The position numbers and the translations under genes were made by a program. This document shows, piece by piece, positions 35,326 to 46,344 of a stretch of 64,000 nt of DNA. The notes below the pieces were generated by a model that did no database searches, had not been told where the DNA came from, and saw only the letters and a list, made by a program, of their open reading frames with translations. Numbering within the stretch: position 1 is the first letter of the stretch; every line of letters begins with the position of its first letter. Source of the DNA: Shewanella oneidensis MR-1 (lineage in GTDB: Bacteria; Pseudomonadota; Gammaproteobacteria; Enterobacterales; Shewanellaceae); contig NC_004347.2 in assembly GCF_000146165.2 (NCBI RefSeq), positions 4,759,029-4,823,028 on the forward strand, read 5' to 3'.

Positions 35326-36108
35326 TCACTCATTTTCATTATGCGCTAAGTGAATTATCGCAAACGTAGCACCTTGAGCGTCGGCAATGACAGCAAAACG
35401 TCCCACATTAGGGATATCGCTCGGCGGCACACACAGTTGTGCCCCGAGCGCCTGTGCTTTGGCGGCAATGTCATCGCAATCAGCCACCCTAAAATAGGGC
35501 ATCCAATGGGCAGCAACCTCTCCCCATTCGGACATTATCTGCATCATACCGCCGATGGATTGCCCCTCTGTTTGCCATTCAGTGTAATCAATGCCGGGCA
35601 CATGGCTGGAAACGGAAGTCCAAGGAAACACCTTAGTGTAAAAGTCCGCTTCATGACTTGGTTCGCGACAGGCTAGCTCAACCCAACAAAGCGTATTTTC
35701 TTCCCCTTGCCGACGCGAACCGGAATGATGTTTCGCTTGCCATAGGGCAAAGCGCGCGCCTTCTATATCGCTCACCTGCGCCATCACACCCGCATCACCC
35801 ACCACATGAGGCCCTATATGCAACTGACCACCTGCGGCCAAGATTGCGGCGATGCTCGCGTCGATATCTTTCACCGCGAAGTAGATTCGCCAGTGGCTTG
35901 GGGTCTGAGACTCAGATTGAGGAATTTGGTACATAGCCCCTAAATCGTCTCCTTGCAGATTAAATAACGAGAAATGCCCCATGGGGATCGGCATTTCTAC
36001 CGTATTCCAACCAAACAATGCATGGTAAAAAGCCTGCGCGCCCAGCCAGTCATGGCTTGCCAATTCAACCCAACATGCTTGCCCTTGTGTGTACTGAGTA
36101 ATCCTCAT
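35326..36108 (-). CDS. Two-domain VOC (glyoxalase/bleomycin-resistance fold) protein
   Basis: 260 residues from the ATG at 36108 (TTGGAG 6 nt upstream). Two tandem VOC domains: 1-120 (ACWVELASHDWLGAQAFYHA, then HFSLFNLQGDDLGAMYQI) and 130-255 (LCWVELACREPSHEADFYTK). Such paired domains usually bind one metal or small ligand. The substrate is unknown; close relatives are annotated only as VOC proteins. It is convergent with the RNase T2 gene. Confidence 0.82.
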   Translation of the reverse strand: MRITQYTQGQACWVELASHDWLGAQAFYHALFGWNTVEMPIPMGHFSLFNLQGDDLGAMYQIPQSESQTPSHWRIYFAVKDIDASIAAILAAGGQLHIGPHVVGDAGVMAQVSDIEGARFALWQAKHHSGSRRQGEENTLCWVELACREPSHEADFYTKVFPWTSVSSHVPGIDYTEWQTEGQSIGGMMQIMSEWGEVAAHWMPYFRVADCDDIAAKAQALGAQLCVPPSDIPNVGRFAVIADAQGATFAIIHLAHNENE

Positions 36109-36203
36109 GGTTGACTCCAATCTAGCTTATTATGTGTTCGAGTTAAGCTGGAGTTTATGTAACTGTCCAGTTTTGGCAATAAAAAGAGTTATATAGCATA
36201 TAA

Positions 36204-36231
36204 ACAAAAGCCCTCGATTGAGGGCTTTTGT
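36204..36231. terminator. Terminator after the aromatic permease
   Basis: ACAAAAGCCCTC (36204-36215), loop GATT, GAGGGCTTTTGT (36220-36231): a perfect 12-bp stem with T-run toward the minus strand. Confidence 0.85.
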
Positions 36232-36320
36232 CGTACACGAAATACTTAGGGCGTGTTGACGTTTCGAGATTAAATATTGTTCGTTCTGGCAAGCTTGTGC
36301 TCGCGTAACGAGGAATGATG

Positions 36321-37577
36321 TTAGGAAAACTGCGGCAATAAATTCGCCATTGCCAGTAAATGGCAAGCCCCCGTCACCACACCAAACAACACCACAAGGA
36401 TAATCAGCGGCGTGCCACCAAAAACCCTAAAACCTTGGTGATTGGGAAAGAGTTGCCTCGACTTATAAGCCATCAGCGCGGGCACTATCACTGCCCACAC
36501 GGTTGCCGCTAAAGCAGCAAAACCGATAGCAATCAAAAAGCCATCGGGGAATAACAAACCGAATACTGTTGGCGGCACAAAGGTAACAATCGCGGTTTTC
36601 ATCCGGCCTGAGCGCGAATCATCAAAACCAAACAAATCGGCTAGGTAATCGAATAAACCGAGTGTGACACCTAGGAAAGATGAAGCGACGGCTAAGTTGG
36701 CAAATAGCGTTAACATACTGTTTAACCAACTACTTTCCATCACTTTTGACAGCGCACCGACGAGCACCCCCATATTGCCACCTTGGGCAATAATCTCGCT
36801 AAATTGGCTGCGGGGAATATTGCCCATAGTCGCCACTAACCAACAAACGTAAATAATCAACGCGATAAAAGTACCAACAAAAATGGCCTTAATAATGGTA
36901 GAGGAATCTTTGCCGTAATACTTCACCAAGCTAGGCACGTTGCCATGATAACCAAAACTGGCGAGCCCAAAGGGCAATGCAACCCATAGATATGGTATAA
37001 AACGTTGATTTCCATCCGGCTCGAGTAACTTAGTCACATCGATCTCAATCAGTAGATTACCAATCGCGAGGAAGAAAGTGATGATCATCCCACCTAGCAT
37101 AATGGTTGTAATGCGATCGACAGCCTTAGTGCTAATCAACACGATACAGGCGAGCACCACGGTAAACACTAATCCGGCAACACTTTGGGGTAGTTCAATC
37201 CCCATCCCCTGTAGGCTATGGTTTACTATCGAACCACCACCGCTGATATAGGCGTAGGTTAAGATATAGAGCACAAAGGCGATAGAAACCCCGTTCACTA
37301 TACGCCAGAACTGGCCTAGGGTTTCCTTGGTGAGGGTATCGAAACTTGCGCCTGGCTCGAAATGTAAATTGGTTTCGAGCAGTAACAGCCCCGACATCAA
37401 CATACAAAACCAAATACCCAGCAACATCAATATCGAATAGCCAAACCACATGCCTGAGCCAACAACGGGCAATGAAAACATCCCAGCCCCAACAGTGGTC
37501 CCCGCAATAATCATGGCGCCACCGAGCAGAGACTTCCCTACCGGCTTATTTTTTACCGCATTCATATGGTTAGCCAT
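36321..37577 (-). CDS. HAAAP-family aromatic amino acid permease (Mtr/TyrP-like)
   Basis: 418 residues with 11 predicted helices. The start [20 protein letters not shown] and the later [14 protein letters not shown] are family signatures of the Mtr/TnaB/TyrP transporters, which import tryptophan or tyrosine with protons. It overlaps the plsB stop by 8 nt, so it is read from the same transcript. Which aromatic amino acid is carried cannot be decided. A strong terminator follows at 36204-36231. Confidence 0.88.
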   Translation of the reverse strand: MANHMNAVKNKPVGKSLLGGAMIIAGTTVGAGMFSLPVVGSGMWFGYSILMLLGIWFCMLMSGLLLLETNLHFEPGASFDTLTKETLGQFWRIVNGVSIAFVLYILTYAYISGGGSIVNHSLQGMGIELPQSVAGLVFTVVLACIVLISTKAVDRITTIMLGGMIITFFLAIGNLLIEIDVTKLLEPDGNQRFIPYLWVALPFGLASFGYHGNVPSLVKYYGKDSSTIIKAIFVGTFIALIIYVCWLVATMGNIPRSQFSEIIAQGGNMGVLVGALSKVMESSWLNSMLTLFANLAVASSFLGVTLGLFDYLADLFGFDDSRSGRMKTAIVTFVPPTVFGLLFPDGFLIAIGFAALAATVWAVIVPALMAYKSRQLFPNHQGFRVFGGTPLIILVVLFGVVTGACHLLAMANLLPQFS

Positions 37578-39999
37578 TAAACGATTGCTCCGCTGTCACG
37601 CTGGCGACTATCGTTTGTCTCACCGAGGCTCTGAGTAAATTATTGGCTTGTTCTCTAATACGCTCGACATCGGACTTATCTTCTTTACCAGAGAAATAGC
37701 CTAACTCTTTTAGCTTAACACTCAAGGTGTTATAGAGTTTTTTATCGTAAAACTCAGGCGCGGTAATACCATGCAACGCCCCTAAACGTTGAGCCAGCAG
37801 ATGGCTTTCAGACTCAAGATCTGAGCGTTCCATCTTAGGTCTATGGGCAAGTAAATTGAAAATAATCGCATAGCGTTGCAATGTTTCGTTGACGCTTCCG
37901 GCCAACAATAGCATTTGGCTCGCGCGCTCAGTCGCAACCGACAATAGCTCGGTTTCTTCAACTAAACCTTGTTCAATAAACAGATCCAACACCTGATCCA
38001 CGTAACTTGGGAGATCTTTGATCCCCATGAATAACTCAGCCTTCAACAGCGGATAGAAGTCGTTCACGACACCAAAGATTTGCGCCCTTGAAATCTGTTT
38101 ATTGTTGATTAAACAGCTCGCAATTAACGACGGAATAATAAATAGGTGAATAATATTGTTACGATAGTATGTCATTGATATTGCTTGTTTATCATCAATT
38201 GATACTATTTCACCTAAAGGATCGGCGCTGATGGAAAACTTATTGAGCTCAAGTCCTTGCTGCACTAAATGCTTGCCATCACCTTCAGCAACCGACGTAA
38301 ACGAGGTGTAGGGGACACGCTTCAGCAAGGTAAGATATAAATCTAATTGGCGCTCTAACAAACAACGCTCCAACGCATTTTGCTCAGACGCCAGCAACAC
38401 TAAACTGGTTAACGTGATAGAGCTAGCCGCGGCGGCATCATTAATGCGCGTCATCACCCGATTAGCCAATACGTTAACCGCAGGGGTTAACCATGTCGGT
38501 TTTTGCTCTGGATCATCAGCCACTTCACTGCGCCAGTTTGGCGCGGTTTCATTCAAGAAGTTCTGCAATGTAATCGGCTCACCAAAGTTGACATAACCTT
38601 GGCCAAAATTACCTAATTTACGAATAGCACCAAAGACTTGCCATACAGATTCTTTCTGCTTTTTCTTACCGCTCAGCTCTTTATGATAGGTCGCCACTTC
38701 CATCACGTGATCGTAACCTAAATACACAGGTACTAAGGTGACGGGGCGTTCAATGCCTCGCAGCACGCTGTTTATTGTCATCGCAATCATGCCCGTTTTT
38801 GGTGCCAGCAAACGGCCCGTACGAGAACGGCCCCCTTCGGAGAAATATTCCACCGAATATCCCTTAGCAAACAGCTGATCGAGGTATTCGCGAAATACTG
38901 CGGTATAAAGTTTATTGCCGTTAAAACTACGGCGGATAAAGAAAGCACCGCCACGGCGGAATAACGGTCCCGCAGGCCAGAAGTTTAAGTTAATGCCCGC
39001 AGCAATATGTGGCGGCACCATACCTTGGTAATACAAAATGTAGGATAACAGCAGGTAATCCATATGGCTGCGATGACATGGCACATACACAATCTCATGG
39101 CCATCGTGGTGTAATTGTCGAATTTGCTCGGCACCTTTGATATTGATACCGCTGTATAACTTGTTCCATAACCAGGTTAAAAAACGCTCGGCAATACGCA
39201 CTAGGCTATCTGAATAATTTGCAGCGATTTCATCAAGATATTCAATGGCGGTTTCACGCGCTTGCGTTTCAGAAATCTTCTTACTGGCCGCTTCTTCTTG
39301 AATCGCCTTACGTAAGGATTCGGATTTAAGCAGAGAATCAAATAACGCCTGACGATTGGGCAACACAGGACCCGTCATCACCTTGCGTTGACGGCGAAAA
39401 TGCACCCTAGCCACTCGAGCCAATTTATGGGCAATCCCCATATCGGTACCATGCTCATCGGCCATATAGCGCAGTGACACAGCATTGGAAAACTGCACAA
39501 AATTATGACGACCTAAAAATAGAATCATCAAACATTTACGTAACCAAGTAGGATTTTCGCGCTCCAGCACCGCGGCCTTCATTGTGTCATCTTCTTTACC
39601 TGGAGTACGACCCCAATACAGACTGACAGGTACCAGTTGAATATCTAACTCAGGCTTCTCTTTATGCACCGCCAACAGGCGCATAAAACATTCGAGGAAA
39701 GGCTCGTTACTCGCACGATCACCAAATAACGGTTTACGCCCTTCAAGGCACACCACGCGAGGCGCCACTACACCATTAACCACTAAAGGCTCGTAGGGGC
39801 TTGGCAAACCAAGCTTAGCGGTGATCTCGCTTAAAGCCGCAATATCACTGAGGGATTCTGTTTTCATTACATAGGCGAGTGGTCTGGAGGCATCCAGATT
39901 CAGATCAGCAAAGGGATCCTGCGGCACAACAATGGTGTGCACTAAGTATTTTTGGATCCAGCGTAATGATTTCAACCAAAGAGAGTCTTGTTTAGGCAT
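37570..39999 (-). CDS. plsB: PlsB, glycerol-3-phosphate acyltransferase
   Basis: 809 residues (E. coli 807). It adds the first acyl chain to glycerol-3-phosphate from acyl-ACP/acyl-CoA at the inner membrane. The acyltransferase core has block [15 protein letters not shown] (His309, Asp314 of HX4D), block II with [10 protein letters not shown] and block [18 protein letters not shown]. It is divergent from lexA, as in E. coli, where dgkA lies between them. The 161-nt gap contains the LexA boxes, closer to lexA. Confidence 0.97.
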   Translation of the reverse strand: MPKQDSLWLKSLRWIQKYLVHTIVVPQDPFADLNLDASRPLAYVMKTESLSDIAALSEITAKLGLPSPYEPLVVNGVVAPRVVCLEGRKPLFGDRASNEPFLECFMRLLAVHKEKPELDIQLVPVSLYWGRTPGKEDDTMKAAVLERENPTWLRKCLMILFLGRHNFVQFSNAVSLRYMADEHGTDMGIAHKLARVARVHFRRQRKVMTGPVLPNRQALFDSLLKSESLRKAIQEEAASKKISETQARETAIEYLDEIAANYSDSLVRIAERFLTWLWNKLYSGINIKGAEQIRQLHHDGHEIVYVPCHRSHMDYLLLSYILYYQGMVPPHIAAGINLNFWPAGPLFRRGGAFFIRRSFNGNKLYTAVFREYLDQLFAKGYSVEYFSEGGRSRTGRLLAPKTGMIAMTINSVLRGIERPVTLVPVYLGYDHVMEVATYHKELSGKKKQKESVWQVFGAIRKLGNFGQGYVNFGEPITLQNFLNETAPNWRSEVADDPEQKPTWLTPAVNVLANRVMTRINDAAAASSITLTSLVLLASEQNALERCLLERQLDLYLTLLKRVPYTSFTSVAEGDGKHLVQQGLELNKFSISADPLGEIVSIDDKQAISMTYYRNNIIHLFIIPSLIASCLINNKQISRAQIFGVVNDFYPLLKAELFMGIKDLPSYVDQVLDLFIEQGLVEETELLSVATERASQMLLLAGSVNETLQRYAIIFNLLAHRPKMERSDLESESHLLAQRLGALHGITAPEFYDKKLYNTLSVKLKELGYFSGKEDKSDVERIREQANNLLRASVRQTIVASVTAEQSFNG

Positions 40000-40117
40000 T
40001 ATTCTTATGCAATGTAAGTACGTTCATTAGCCCAATAGAATACCAGATTCTAGGGAATATTCGCTAATACTCTCCAATCCCGTTAAAAAGTGGTTAATAC
40101 TTGCACTATGAATAATA

Positions 40118-40133
40118 CTGTATATACTAACAG
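40118..40133 (+). promoter_or_regulatory. LexA (SOS) box 1
   Basis: CTGTATATACTAACAG fits CTGT-N8-ACAG exactly, 28 nt before the lexA ATG. Confidence 0.9.
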
Positions 40134-40136
40134 TAA

Positions 40137-40152
40137 CTGTATAGAAAAACAG
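40137..40152 (+). promoter_or_regulatory. LexA (SOS) box 2
   Basis: CTGTATAGAAAAACAG fits CTGT-N8-ACAG exactly. It lies 3 nt after box 1, and its end overlaps the ribosome site (AGGAAAG) of lexA. Two adjacent boxes imply tight autoregulation. Confidence 0.9.
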
Positions 40153-40160
40153 GAAAGACC

Positions 40161-40781
40161 ATGAGACCCTTGACGCCACGCCAAGCTGAAATTTTAGAGC
40201 TGATTAAACGTAATATTGCCGAAACAGGCATGCCACCCACTCGGGCCGAAATAGCCACCCGCCTGGGTTTTAAAAGTGCAAATGCCGCTGAAGAACACCT
40301 TAAGGCACTGGCAAAAAAAGGCTGTATCGAGATCATGCCCGGCACATCCCGCGGGATCCGTCTCCCTGTTGAGGAAGAAGATAACAGTGAAACGGGTCTT
40401 CCACTCATCGGTCAAGTAGCTGCGGGCGAACCCATTCTCGCTCAAGAGCACGTAGAACAGTATTACCAAATCGATCCTAGTATGTTCCACCCGACAGCCA
40501 ATTTCTTACTGCGCGTTAAGGGTGACAGTATGAAAAATATCGGCATCCTCGAAGGTGATCTGCTCGCCGTTCATAAAGTACAACAAGCTCGCAATGGACA
40601 AGTCGTCGTTGCTCGCGTTGACGATGATGTAACCGTCAAACGCTTTGAAAAAAAAGGTAATGTAGTCTATCTACATGCCGAAAATGAAGACTACTCACCC
40701 ATTAAAGTCGATTTGAGTTTCCAAAGTTTAACAATTGAAGGGCTCGCCGTAGGGGTGATCCGCAACGGAGATTGGCTATGA
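40161..40781 (+). CDS. lexA: LexA, SOS repressor
   Basis: 206 residues. A winged HTH (about 1-70; [22 protein letters not shown]) binds SOS boxes. The cleavage site is Ala88-Gly89 (QVAAGEP), and the protease dyad is Ser123 (GDSMKNIG) and Lys160 (DDVTVKRF). RecA filaments stimulate its self-cleavage. It has two tandem boxes in its own promoter and overlaps sulA (ATGA), so the two form an SOS operon. Confidence 0.98.
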   Translation: MRPLTPRQAEILELIKRNIAETGMPPTRAEIATRLGFKSANAAEEHLKALAKKGCIEIMPGTSRGIRLPVEEEDNSETGLPLIGQVAAGEPILAQEHVEQYYQIDPSMFHPTANFLLRVKGDSMKNIGILEGDLLAVHKVQQARNGQVVVARVDDDVTVKRFEKKGNVVYLHAENEDYSPIKVDLSFQSLTIEGLAVGVIRNGDWL

Positions 40782-41290
40782 ACAAACTATTAGGTAATGC
40801 CCCGCGTCACCCCGGTTTATGGCTCGATACTGTTCGGGACGCAGATAGTGATTGGCAGCATACGCCAATTGTCACTATGCCAACCCAGAGCCAAGGCCGC
40901 CAAGAACTGACACAACTGAGCAAACAACTGGCCCAACTGAGCCAACAGGGAAGATGGATCGTGTTAATTAATCCACCCAGTATTGGCTACAAGCAGCTAT
41001 TGGCAAACGCAGGCGTTCGTATGGATCGAGTGTTACTGGTGCACGCAAAAGATGAAGTCGAAACCCTGTGGGCAATGGAAAAAGCCTTAATCAGCGGTAC
41101 TTCTAGTGCTGTGATAACTTGGACCCATGCCCTCGATGCCCGCGATAATCGTCGTTTACAAATTGTGGCAAAGAGCGCCCGTGCAATGGGAATAGTGCTT
41201 GAAGGTGCAACAAATGACTTGCCCTCAAATGACAATCTCGCGCCATCCACCAAATTTACTCAACCCGCTTTTTTCAGCTCTGTTCATTAA
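40778..41290 (+). CDS. sulA: SulA-like SOS cell-division inhibitor
   Basis: 170 residues from the ATG at 40778, which overlaps the lexA stop (ATGA); a TTG two codons earlier is less likely. The middle shows the SulA/RecA-like core: [20 protein letters not shown], then [18 protein letters not shown]. SulA blocks FtsZ polymerisation during DNA damage. Co-transcription with lexA differs from E. coli, where sulA is elsewhere, but is common in other gammaproteobacteria. A terminator follows at 41323-41352. Confidence 0.92.
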   Translation: MNKLLGNAPRHPGLWLDTVRDADSDWQHTPIVTMPTQSQGRQELTQLSKQLAQLSQQGRWIVLINPPSIGYKQLLANAGVRMDRVLLVHAKDEVETLWAMEKALISGTSSAVITWTHALDARDNRRLQIVAKSARAMGIVLEGATNDLPSNDNLAPSTKFTQPAFFSSVH

Positions 41291-41322
41291 AATTTTGTAC
41301 TCCGTATTTAGCCTTGAAAGCC

Positions 41323-41352
41323 GCCTCACCAATGAATGTGAGGCTTTTTTTT
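41323..41352 (+). terminator. lexA-sulA terminator
   Basis: GCCTCAC (41323-41329) pairs with GTGAGGC (41338-41344), followed by eight T. Confidence 0.88.
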
Positions 41353-41381
41353 GGCAATTTTTCAGACAATTAGAAAAAGAA

Positions 41382-41395
41382 GTGATCTTGATCAA
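41382..41395. promoter_or_regulatory. FNR/EtrA-like site upstream of the cox operon
   Basis: GTGATCTTGATCAA matches TTGAT-N4-ATCAA at 9 of 10 positions. It lies about 300 nt before coxB. Redox control of an aerobic oxidase by an FNR/CRP-family protein fits, but is inferred. Confidence 0.45.
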
Positions 41396-41694
41396 TTTTT
41401 AAACAGCAAGTATGGTTGATTAAGGCGTGAATAATATATCGCCAGTTTAGGCATAGATATCGAGTTTTTATCGAATATCACTCGCCCACACAAATTGAGA
41501 AGAATGGGTTTATTCAGCAGTATGTGCCAGTGTGGCTAATACCAGCAGTAACAATACTTGATCATAAGTAAGCCGCCAACGCACGTTGAAGTCAGAAACA
41601 CTTTTTTGGGAACTGAAGAGTTTGCATAGAGTTGAGACTTACTGTGTTGCTCTTCTTTGTAGTTGCTTTTCGCAATTGGCAGAGGAGAAGTCTT

Positions 41695-43236
41695 GTGAAG
41701 CAATGGTTGTATTGTTTACTCGTGGTGCTATTCGCCCCACCGTTGGCCGCATCGGACATGCGGTACAACATGACACCTGGCGTAACAGAAATCAGTGGTA
41801 AGGTTTATCACTTACACATGACGATTCTGTATATCTGCTGCGCGATAGGCTTAGTGGTTTTTGGCGTGATGATTTATGCCATGATCAACCACAGAAAATC
41901 CAAGGGCGCGGTCGCGTCTCACTTTCACGAAAGCACTAAAGTTGAAATTGCTTGGACGGTAATTCCGTTCGTCATTTTGATTTTAATGGCTATTCCAGCA
42001 ACTAAAACGCTTATTGCAATGGAAGACCCTAGCAATGCCGATCTCACGGTCAAAGTGACGGGCTCACAATGGAAATGGCATTACAGCTACTTCGACCAAG
42101 ATATTGAGTTTTACAGTATTCTCGCCACACCAAGACCTCAAATTGAAGGAAATGAGGTTAAAGGTGAGCATTACTTACTCGAAGTAGATAAACCCCTTGT
42201 TCTGCCGGTAAATAGAAAAATCCGTTTTTTGATGACCTCTGAAGATGTTATCCATTCATGGTGGGTACCTGATTTTGCAGTGAAAAAAGATGCGAATCCT
42301 GGGTTTATCAACGAGGCTTGGACACGTATCGACAAACCCGGGATTTATCGCGGTCAATGTGCTGAACTATGCGGTAAAGATCATGGATTTATGCCGATAG
42401 TTGTAAAAGCACTTCCCGAAGCCGAATTTGAGGCTTGGGTCAAAGAGCAAAAACAAGCCGCAGATGCCGCCGCGCAAGCTGCACAGGCCGCATTATCACA
42501 AAACCTGAGCAAAGAAGAGCTGATGACGCAGGGAGAGCAAGTTTACCTTGGCCACTGCGCAGCCTGCCACCAACCGAATGGTGAAGGTCTTAAAGGTGTA
42601 TTCCCACATCTTAAAGGCAGCCCGATTGCAATGGGCCCGCTCGGTGCTCATATTGAAATTGTGCTCAATGGTAAAGCGGGTACGGCGATGCAGGCCTTTA
42701 GCAAGCAATTGACTACACAAGAAATTGCCGCAGTGATTACCTATGAGCGTAATGCGTGGGGCAATAACACGGGTGATGCGGCGCAAGCCAAAGACGTTGA
42801 TGCCCATAAATCCGGTGGCACCAATAGCGAACCAGTAGCAACGACTCAGCCCCCCTCAACCACCGATGCGCCCAAAGCGGTGACTGAGCCCATCGCCAGT
42901 GTCGATCCCGCGAGTCTTCCCACGCTCACCCATGAAGCGCTGATGGCCGAAGGGGAAAAAGTCTATGTCACTTTCTGTGCAGCCTGTCATCAAGTCACTG
43001 GTGCAGGCATGCCGCCCGCCTTCCCAGCACTTGCAGGTAGTGCTATCGCAACAGGCCCCTCAACCAATCATATCGATATCGTGGTGCAGGGTAAAACGGG
43101 CACTGCCATGCAGGCATTTGGCAAACAACTCACCCCGCAACAGCTTGCTGCCGTCATTACCTATGAGCGCAACGCATGGGGCAATAATACTGGCGATACG
43201 GTGCAACCCGCTGATATCGCACGCCATGGAAAGTAG
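41695..43236 (+). CDS. coxB: Cytochrome c oxidase subunit II with two cytochrome c domains
   Basis: 513 residues from a GTG at 41695, chosen because AGGAG lies 7 nt upstream and it opens a signal peptide (KQWLYCLLVVLFAPPLAAS); longer frames lack a site. Two membrane helices (about 45-65 and 85-110) precede the CuA domain, with VIHSWWVPDF and GQCAELCGKDHGFM ligands. The C-terminal half holds two tandem cytochrome c domains, heme motifs CAACH at about 288 and 428. They share GTAMQAFxKQLTxQ and AAVITYERNAWGNNTGD, so one is a duplicate. The A/Q-rich and P/T-rich linkers separate the domains. First gene of the cox operon. Confidence 0.95.
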   Translation: MKQWLYCLLVVLFAPPLAASDMRYNMTPGVTEISGKVYHLHMTILYICCAIGLVVFGVMIYAMINHRKSKGAVASHFHESTKVEIAWTVIPFVILILMAIPATKTLIAMEDPSNADLTVKVTGSQWKWHYSYFDQDIEFYSILATPRPQIEGNEVKGEHYLLEVDKPLVLPVNRKIRFLMTSEDVIHSWWVPDFAVKKDANPGFINEAWTRIDKPGIYRGQCAELCGKDHGFMPIVVKALPEAEFEAWVKEQKQAADAAAQAAQAALSQNLSKEELMTQGEQVYLGHCAACHQPNGEGLKGVFPHLKGSPIAMGPLGAHIEIVLNGKAGTAMQAFSKQLTTQEIAAVITYERNAWGNNTGDAAQAKDVDAHKSGGTNSEPVATTQPPSTTDAPKAVTEPIASVDPASLPTLTHEALMAEGEKVYVTFCAACHQVTGAGMPPAFPALAGSAIATGPSTNHIDIVVQGKTGTAMQAFGKQLTPQQLAAVITYERNAWGNNTGDTVQPADIARHGK

Positions 43237-43250
43237 GGGATTAAATTAAG

Positions 43251-44843
43251 ATGAGCACTCTGACTCAAGATCAAATTGCCAGCCATGATGAACATCATCA
43301 CGGTGCACCTAAAGGCATCATGCGCTGGATACTCACGACTAACCATAAAGATATTGGCACCCTGTATTTATGGTTTAGCTTTATTATGTTTTTAACTGGT
43401 GGTGCGATGGCCATGGTGATCCGCGCCGAACTATTCCAGCCCGGATTACAACTCGTTGAACCTAACTTTTTTAATCAGATGACCACGGTTCATGGACTGA
43501 TTATGGTGTTTGGCGCGGTAATGCCAGCCTTTACAGGGCTAGCGAACTGGCTGATCCCCATGATGATTGGGGCACCTGATATGGCGCTACCGCGGATGAA
43601 TAACTGGAGTTTTTGGATCCTTCCCTTCGCCTTTACCATTCTGCTTAGCTCATTGTTTATGGAGGGAGGCGGCCCCAACTTTGGTTGGACCTTCTATGCG
43701 CCACTCTCAACCACCTATAGTCCCGATAGCACAGCGTTATTTGTGTTCTCCATCCATATTATGGGCATCAGCTCGATTATGGGTGCGATCAACGTGATCG
43801 TGACCATAGTCAACCTGCGCGCCCCAGGCATGACTTGGATGAAGTTACCGCTATTCGTCTGGACTTGGTTGATTACCGCCTTTTTGCTTATCGCCGTCAT
43901 GCCCGTACTCGCGGGTGCGGTCACCATGGTATTAACCGATAAGTTTTTCGGCACTAGCTTCTTCGAGGCCGCTGGTGGTGGCGATCCCGTGATGTTCCAG
44001 CATATTTTCTGGTTCTTCGGTCACCCCGAGGTCTATATCATGATTTTGCCGTCCTTTGGCATCATATCCGCCATCGTTCCTGCCTTCAGTCGCAAACCAT
44101 TATTCGGCTATGCATCCATGGTGTATGCGACTGCCAGTATTGCGATTCTGTCCTTCCTCGTGTGGGCGCACCATATGTTCACCACTGGTATGCCGGTGTT
44201 TGCCGAGTTGTTTTTCATGTATTGCACTATGTTGATTGCAGTACCCACCGGAGTAAAAGTGTTTAACTGGGTGGCAACCATGTGGCGTGGCTCCCTGAGT
44301 TTTGAAACCCCAATGTTATTCGCGGTGGCCTTTATTATCCTGTTCACTATTGGCGGCTTCTCTGGCTTGATGCTCGCTATAACCCCCGCTGACTTCCAGT
44401 ATCACGACACTTACTTTGTCGTAGCTCACTTCCATTATGTGCTGGTGACAGGTGCAATTTTTTCCATTATGGCGGCGGCCTATTACTGGCTCCCCAAATG
44501 GACCGGCCATATGTACAGCGAAAGGTTAGGCCAGTGGCATTTTTGGTGTTCAGTCATTTCGGTCAACGTGTTGTTTTTTCCGATGCATTTCTTAGGTCTT
44601 GCGGGAATGCCAAGGCGTATTCCCGACTACTCGATTCAATTTGCCGATGTAAATCAAATCGTCTCGATTGGGGGTTTTGCTTTTGGTCTATCTCAGTTGA
44701 TCTTCCTCGTGCTGGTGATTAAGTGCATTCGGGGCGGTGAAAAGGCACCCGCCAAACCATGGGAAGGCAGCGAAGGCTTAGAGTGGACCCTACCAAGTCC
44801 AGCGCCCTATCACTCTTTCACCACGCCACCCGAGGTGAAATAA
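43251..44843 (+). CDS. coxA: Cytochrome c oxidase subunit I
   Basis: 530 residues, 12 helices. The binuclear centre is clear: WFFGHPEVYIMILPSFG (the His-Tyr crosslink), WAHHMFTTGMPV (CuB histidines) and YHDTYFVVAHFHYVL (heme a and a3 ligands). K-channel and D-channel residues appear in normal positions. It follows coxB by 14 nt. It reduces oxygen to water while pumping protons. Confidence 0.97.
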   Translation: MSTLTQDQIASHDEHHHGAPKGIMRWILTTNHKDIGTLYLWFSFIMFLTGGAMAMVIRAELFQPGLQLVEPNFFNQMTTVHGLIMVFGAVMPAFTGLANWLIPMMIGAPDMALPRMNNWSFWILPFAFTILLSSLFMEGGGPNFGWTFYAPLSTTYSPDSTALFVFSIHIMGISSIMGAINVIVTIVNLRAPGMTWMKLPLFVWTWLITAFLLIAVMPVLAGAVTMVLTDKFFGTSFFEAAGGGDPVMFQHIFWFFGHPEVYIMILPSFGIISAIVPAFSRKPLFGYASMVYATASIAILSFLVWAHHMFTTGMPVFAELFFMYCTMLIAVPTGVKVFNWVATMWRGSLSFETPMLFAVAFIILFTIGGFSGLMLAITPADFQYHDTYFVVAHFHYVLVTGAIFSIMAAAYYWLPKWTGHMYSERLGQWHFWCSVISVNVLFFPMHFLGLAGMPRRIPDYSIQFADVNQIVSIGGFAFGLSQLIFLVLVIKCIRGGEKAPAKPWEGSEGLEWTLPSPAPYHSFTTPPEVK

Positions 44844-44844
44844 C

Positions 44845-45426
44845 ATGCAAAACCTACCCAAACAACCAAGGATAAAATCAAACCGTCGGCTGATCAGCCT
44901 GCTGGTTTTAGGCTGTCTTGCGATGTTTGCCTTTGGGTTTGCGTTGGTGCCGCTCTACGATGTGCTGTGCGAAAAACTGGGGATTAATGGCAAAACATCT
45001 AATACCGCCAGTAGTTACCAAGCAATCACGGTAGATAAAAACCGCGTGGTGACTGTGGAGTTTATCTCACAGATACAAACGGGCATGCCGTGGAAATTTG
45101 AGCCACAAACTAAACGGCTCGAAGTACATCCAGGTGAACTGATCCACACGGCATTTTTAGCGCAAAACTTATCAAATAGGCCGATTGTGGGTCAGGCGAT
45201 ACCATCAGTTTCACCTGGGCAAGGTGCGGCCTATTTCAATAAAACCGAATGCTTTTGCTTTAACCAACAACACTTAGCGGCAGCGAGTCGCGCTGAGCTG
45301 CCGTTGATTTTCTTCGTGGACCCTCAATTGCCTGAGTCGATCCACACCTTAACCCTCTCTTACACCCTCTACGACATTACCGACAAGCAGTTAGCGTCTG
45401 CCATAGAGCAAGGAGCTGCAAAATGA
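44845..45426 (+). CDS. Cox11/CtaG copper chaperone for CuB
   Basis: 193 residues: one membrane helix (about 15-38) and a periplasmic immunoglobulin-like domain with the copper-binding CFCF motif (Cys136, Cys138; KTECFCFNQQ). It inserts copper into the CuB site of subunit I. It starts 1 nt after coxA and overlaps coxC by 4 nt. The product may be called CtaG or Cox11; I use the family name. Confidence 0.95.
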   Translation: MQNLPKQPRIKSNRRLISLLVLGCLAMFAFGFALVPLYDVLCEKLGINGKTSNTASSYQAITVDKNRVVTVEFISQIQTGMPWKFEPQTKRLEVHPGELIHTAFLAQNLSNRPIVGQAIPSVSPGQGAAYFNKTECFCFNQQHLAAASRAELPLIFFVDPQLPESIHTLTLSYTLYDITDKQLASAIEQGAAK

Positions 45427-46298
45427 CCACTAAGCATGAAACTTATTACGTCCCCGCCCAGAGTGCATGGCCAATTGTGGGAGCGATTGGCTTATTCTTA
45501 ATAGCCTTTGGCGCAGGGCAGTTTGTAACACAATTAAAATCCGGCAACTCTGGAGGTGGATACATCCTATTTGCGGGAATTGCCGTGATCTTATTTATGC
45601 TTGTAGGCTGGTTTAGAACCGTTATCCAGGAATCGATGACGGGCCTTTACTCCCATCAAATGGACAGATCGTTTCGCCAAGGCATGAGCTGGTTTATTTT
45701 CTCCGAGGTGATGTTTTTTGCCGCCTTTTTTGGTGCCTTATTTTATGCCCGCATGTTTGCAGTGCCTTGGCTTGGCGGCGCGTCCAACAATGCCATGACC
45801 CACGAGGTCCTATGGCCGAATTTTGAAGCCGTTTGGCCACTCCTTACCACTCCCGATGGCACAAAAACCGAAGCGATGCCGTGGAATGGTTTGCCTTTAA
45901 TCAACACCATTGTACTGCTAACGTCATCAGTCACCTTACATTTTGCCCATATCAGCTTAGAAAAGGGGAAACGCTCGGCCATCACACTCTGGCTTGGACT
46001 CACGATTTTGCTAGGGATTGGCTTCCTTGCCCTACAGGTTGCGGAATATCGTCATGCTTACGAGGAAATGGGGCTGACTCTGACTTCAGGTATCTATGGC
46101 AATACCTTTTTCCTGTTGACGGGTTTCCATGGCATGCACGTTACCCTCGGCACCATATTCCTATTGGTCCTATTTTTCAGGGTACTAAAGGGACACTTTA
46201 GTGCCGATAAGCATTTCGCCTTTCAGGCTGGCAGTTGGTATTGGCACTTTGTCGATGTGGTTTGGCTCTGTCTGTTTATTTTTGTGTATGTACTTTAA
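45423..46298 (+). CDS. coxC: Cytochrome c oxidase subunit III
   Basis: 291 residues, seven helices, with SGLYSHQMDRSFRQGMSWFI-like and FHGMHVTLGTIFLLV segments and the closing WYWHFVDVVWLCLFIFVYVL. Start ATG overlaps the Cox11 stop. It stabilises subunit I proton uptake. Confidence 0.96.
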   Translation: MTTKHETYYVPAQSAWPIVGAIGLFLIAFGAGQFVTQLKSGNSGGGYILFAGIAVILFMLVGWFRTVIQESMTGLYSHQMDRSFRQGMSWFIFSEVMFFAAFFGALFYARMFAVPWLGGASNNAMTHEVLWPNFEAVWPLLTTPDGTKTEAMPWNGLPLINTIVLLTSSVTLHFAHISLEKGKRSAITLWLGLTILLGIGFLALQVAEYRHAYEEMGLTLTSGIYGNTFFLLTGFHGMHVTLGTIFLLVLFFRVLKGHFSADKHFAFQAGSWYWHFVDVVWLCLFIFVYVL

Positions 46299-46344
46299 AA
46301 CAATATCAAAACAAGATCTTAGCATTTAACGCCAAATATTAAGA

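Larger units (their letters stand above)
41291..41694. other. sulA terminator and cox promoter region
   Basis: 404 nt. It holds the sulA terminator (41323-41352) and an FNR/CRP-like site (41382-41395), then a stretch that ends in the coxB ribosome site. No gene is visible. Confidence 0.65.
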
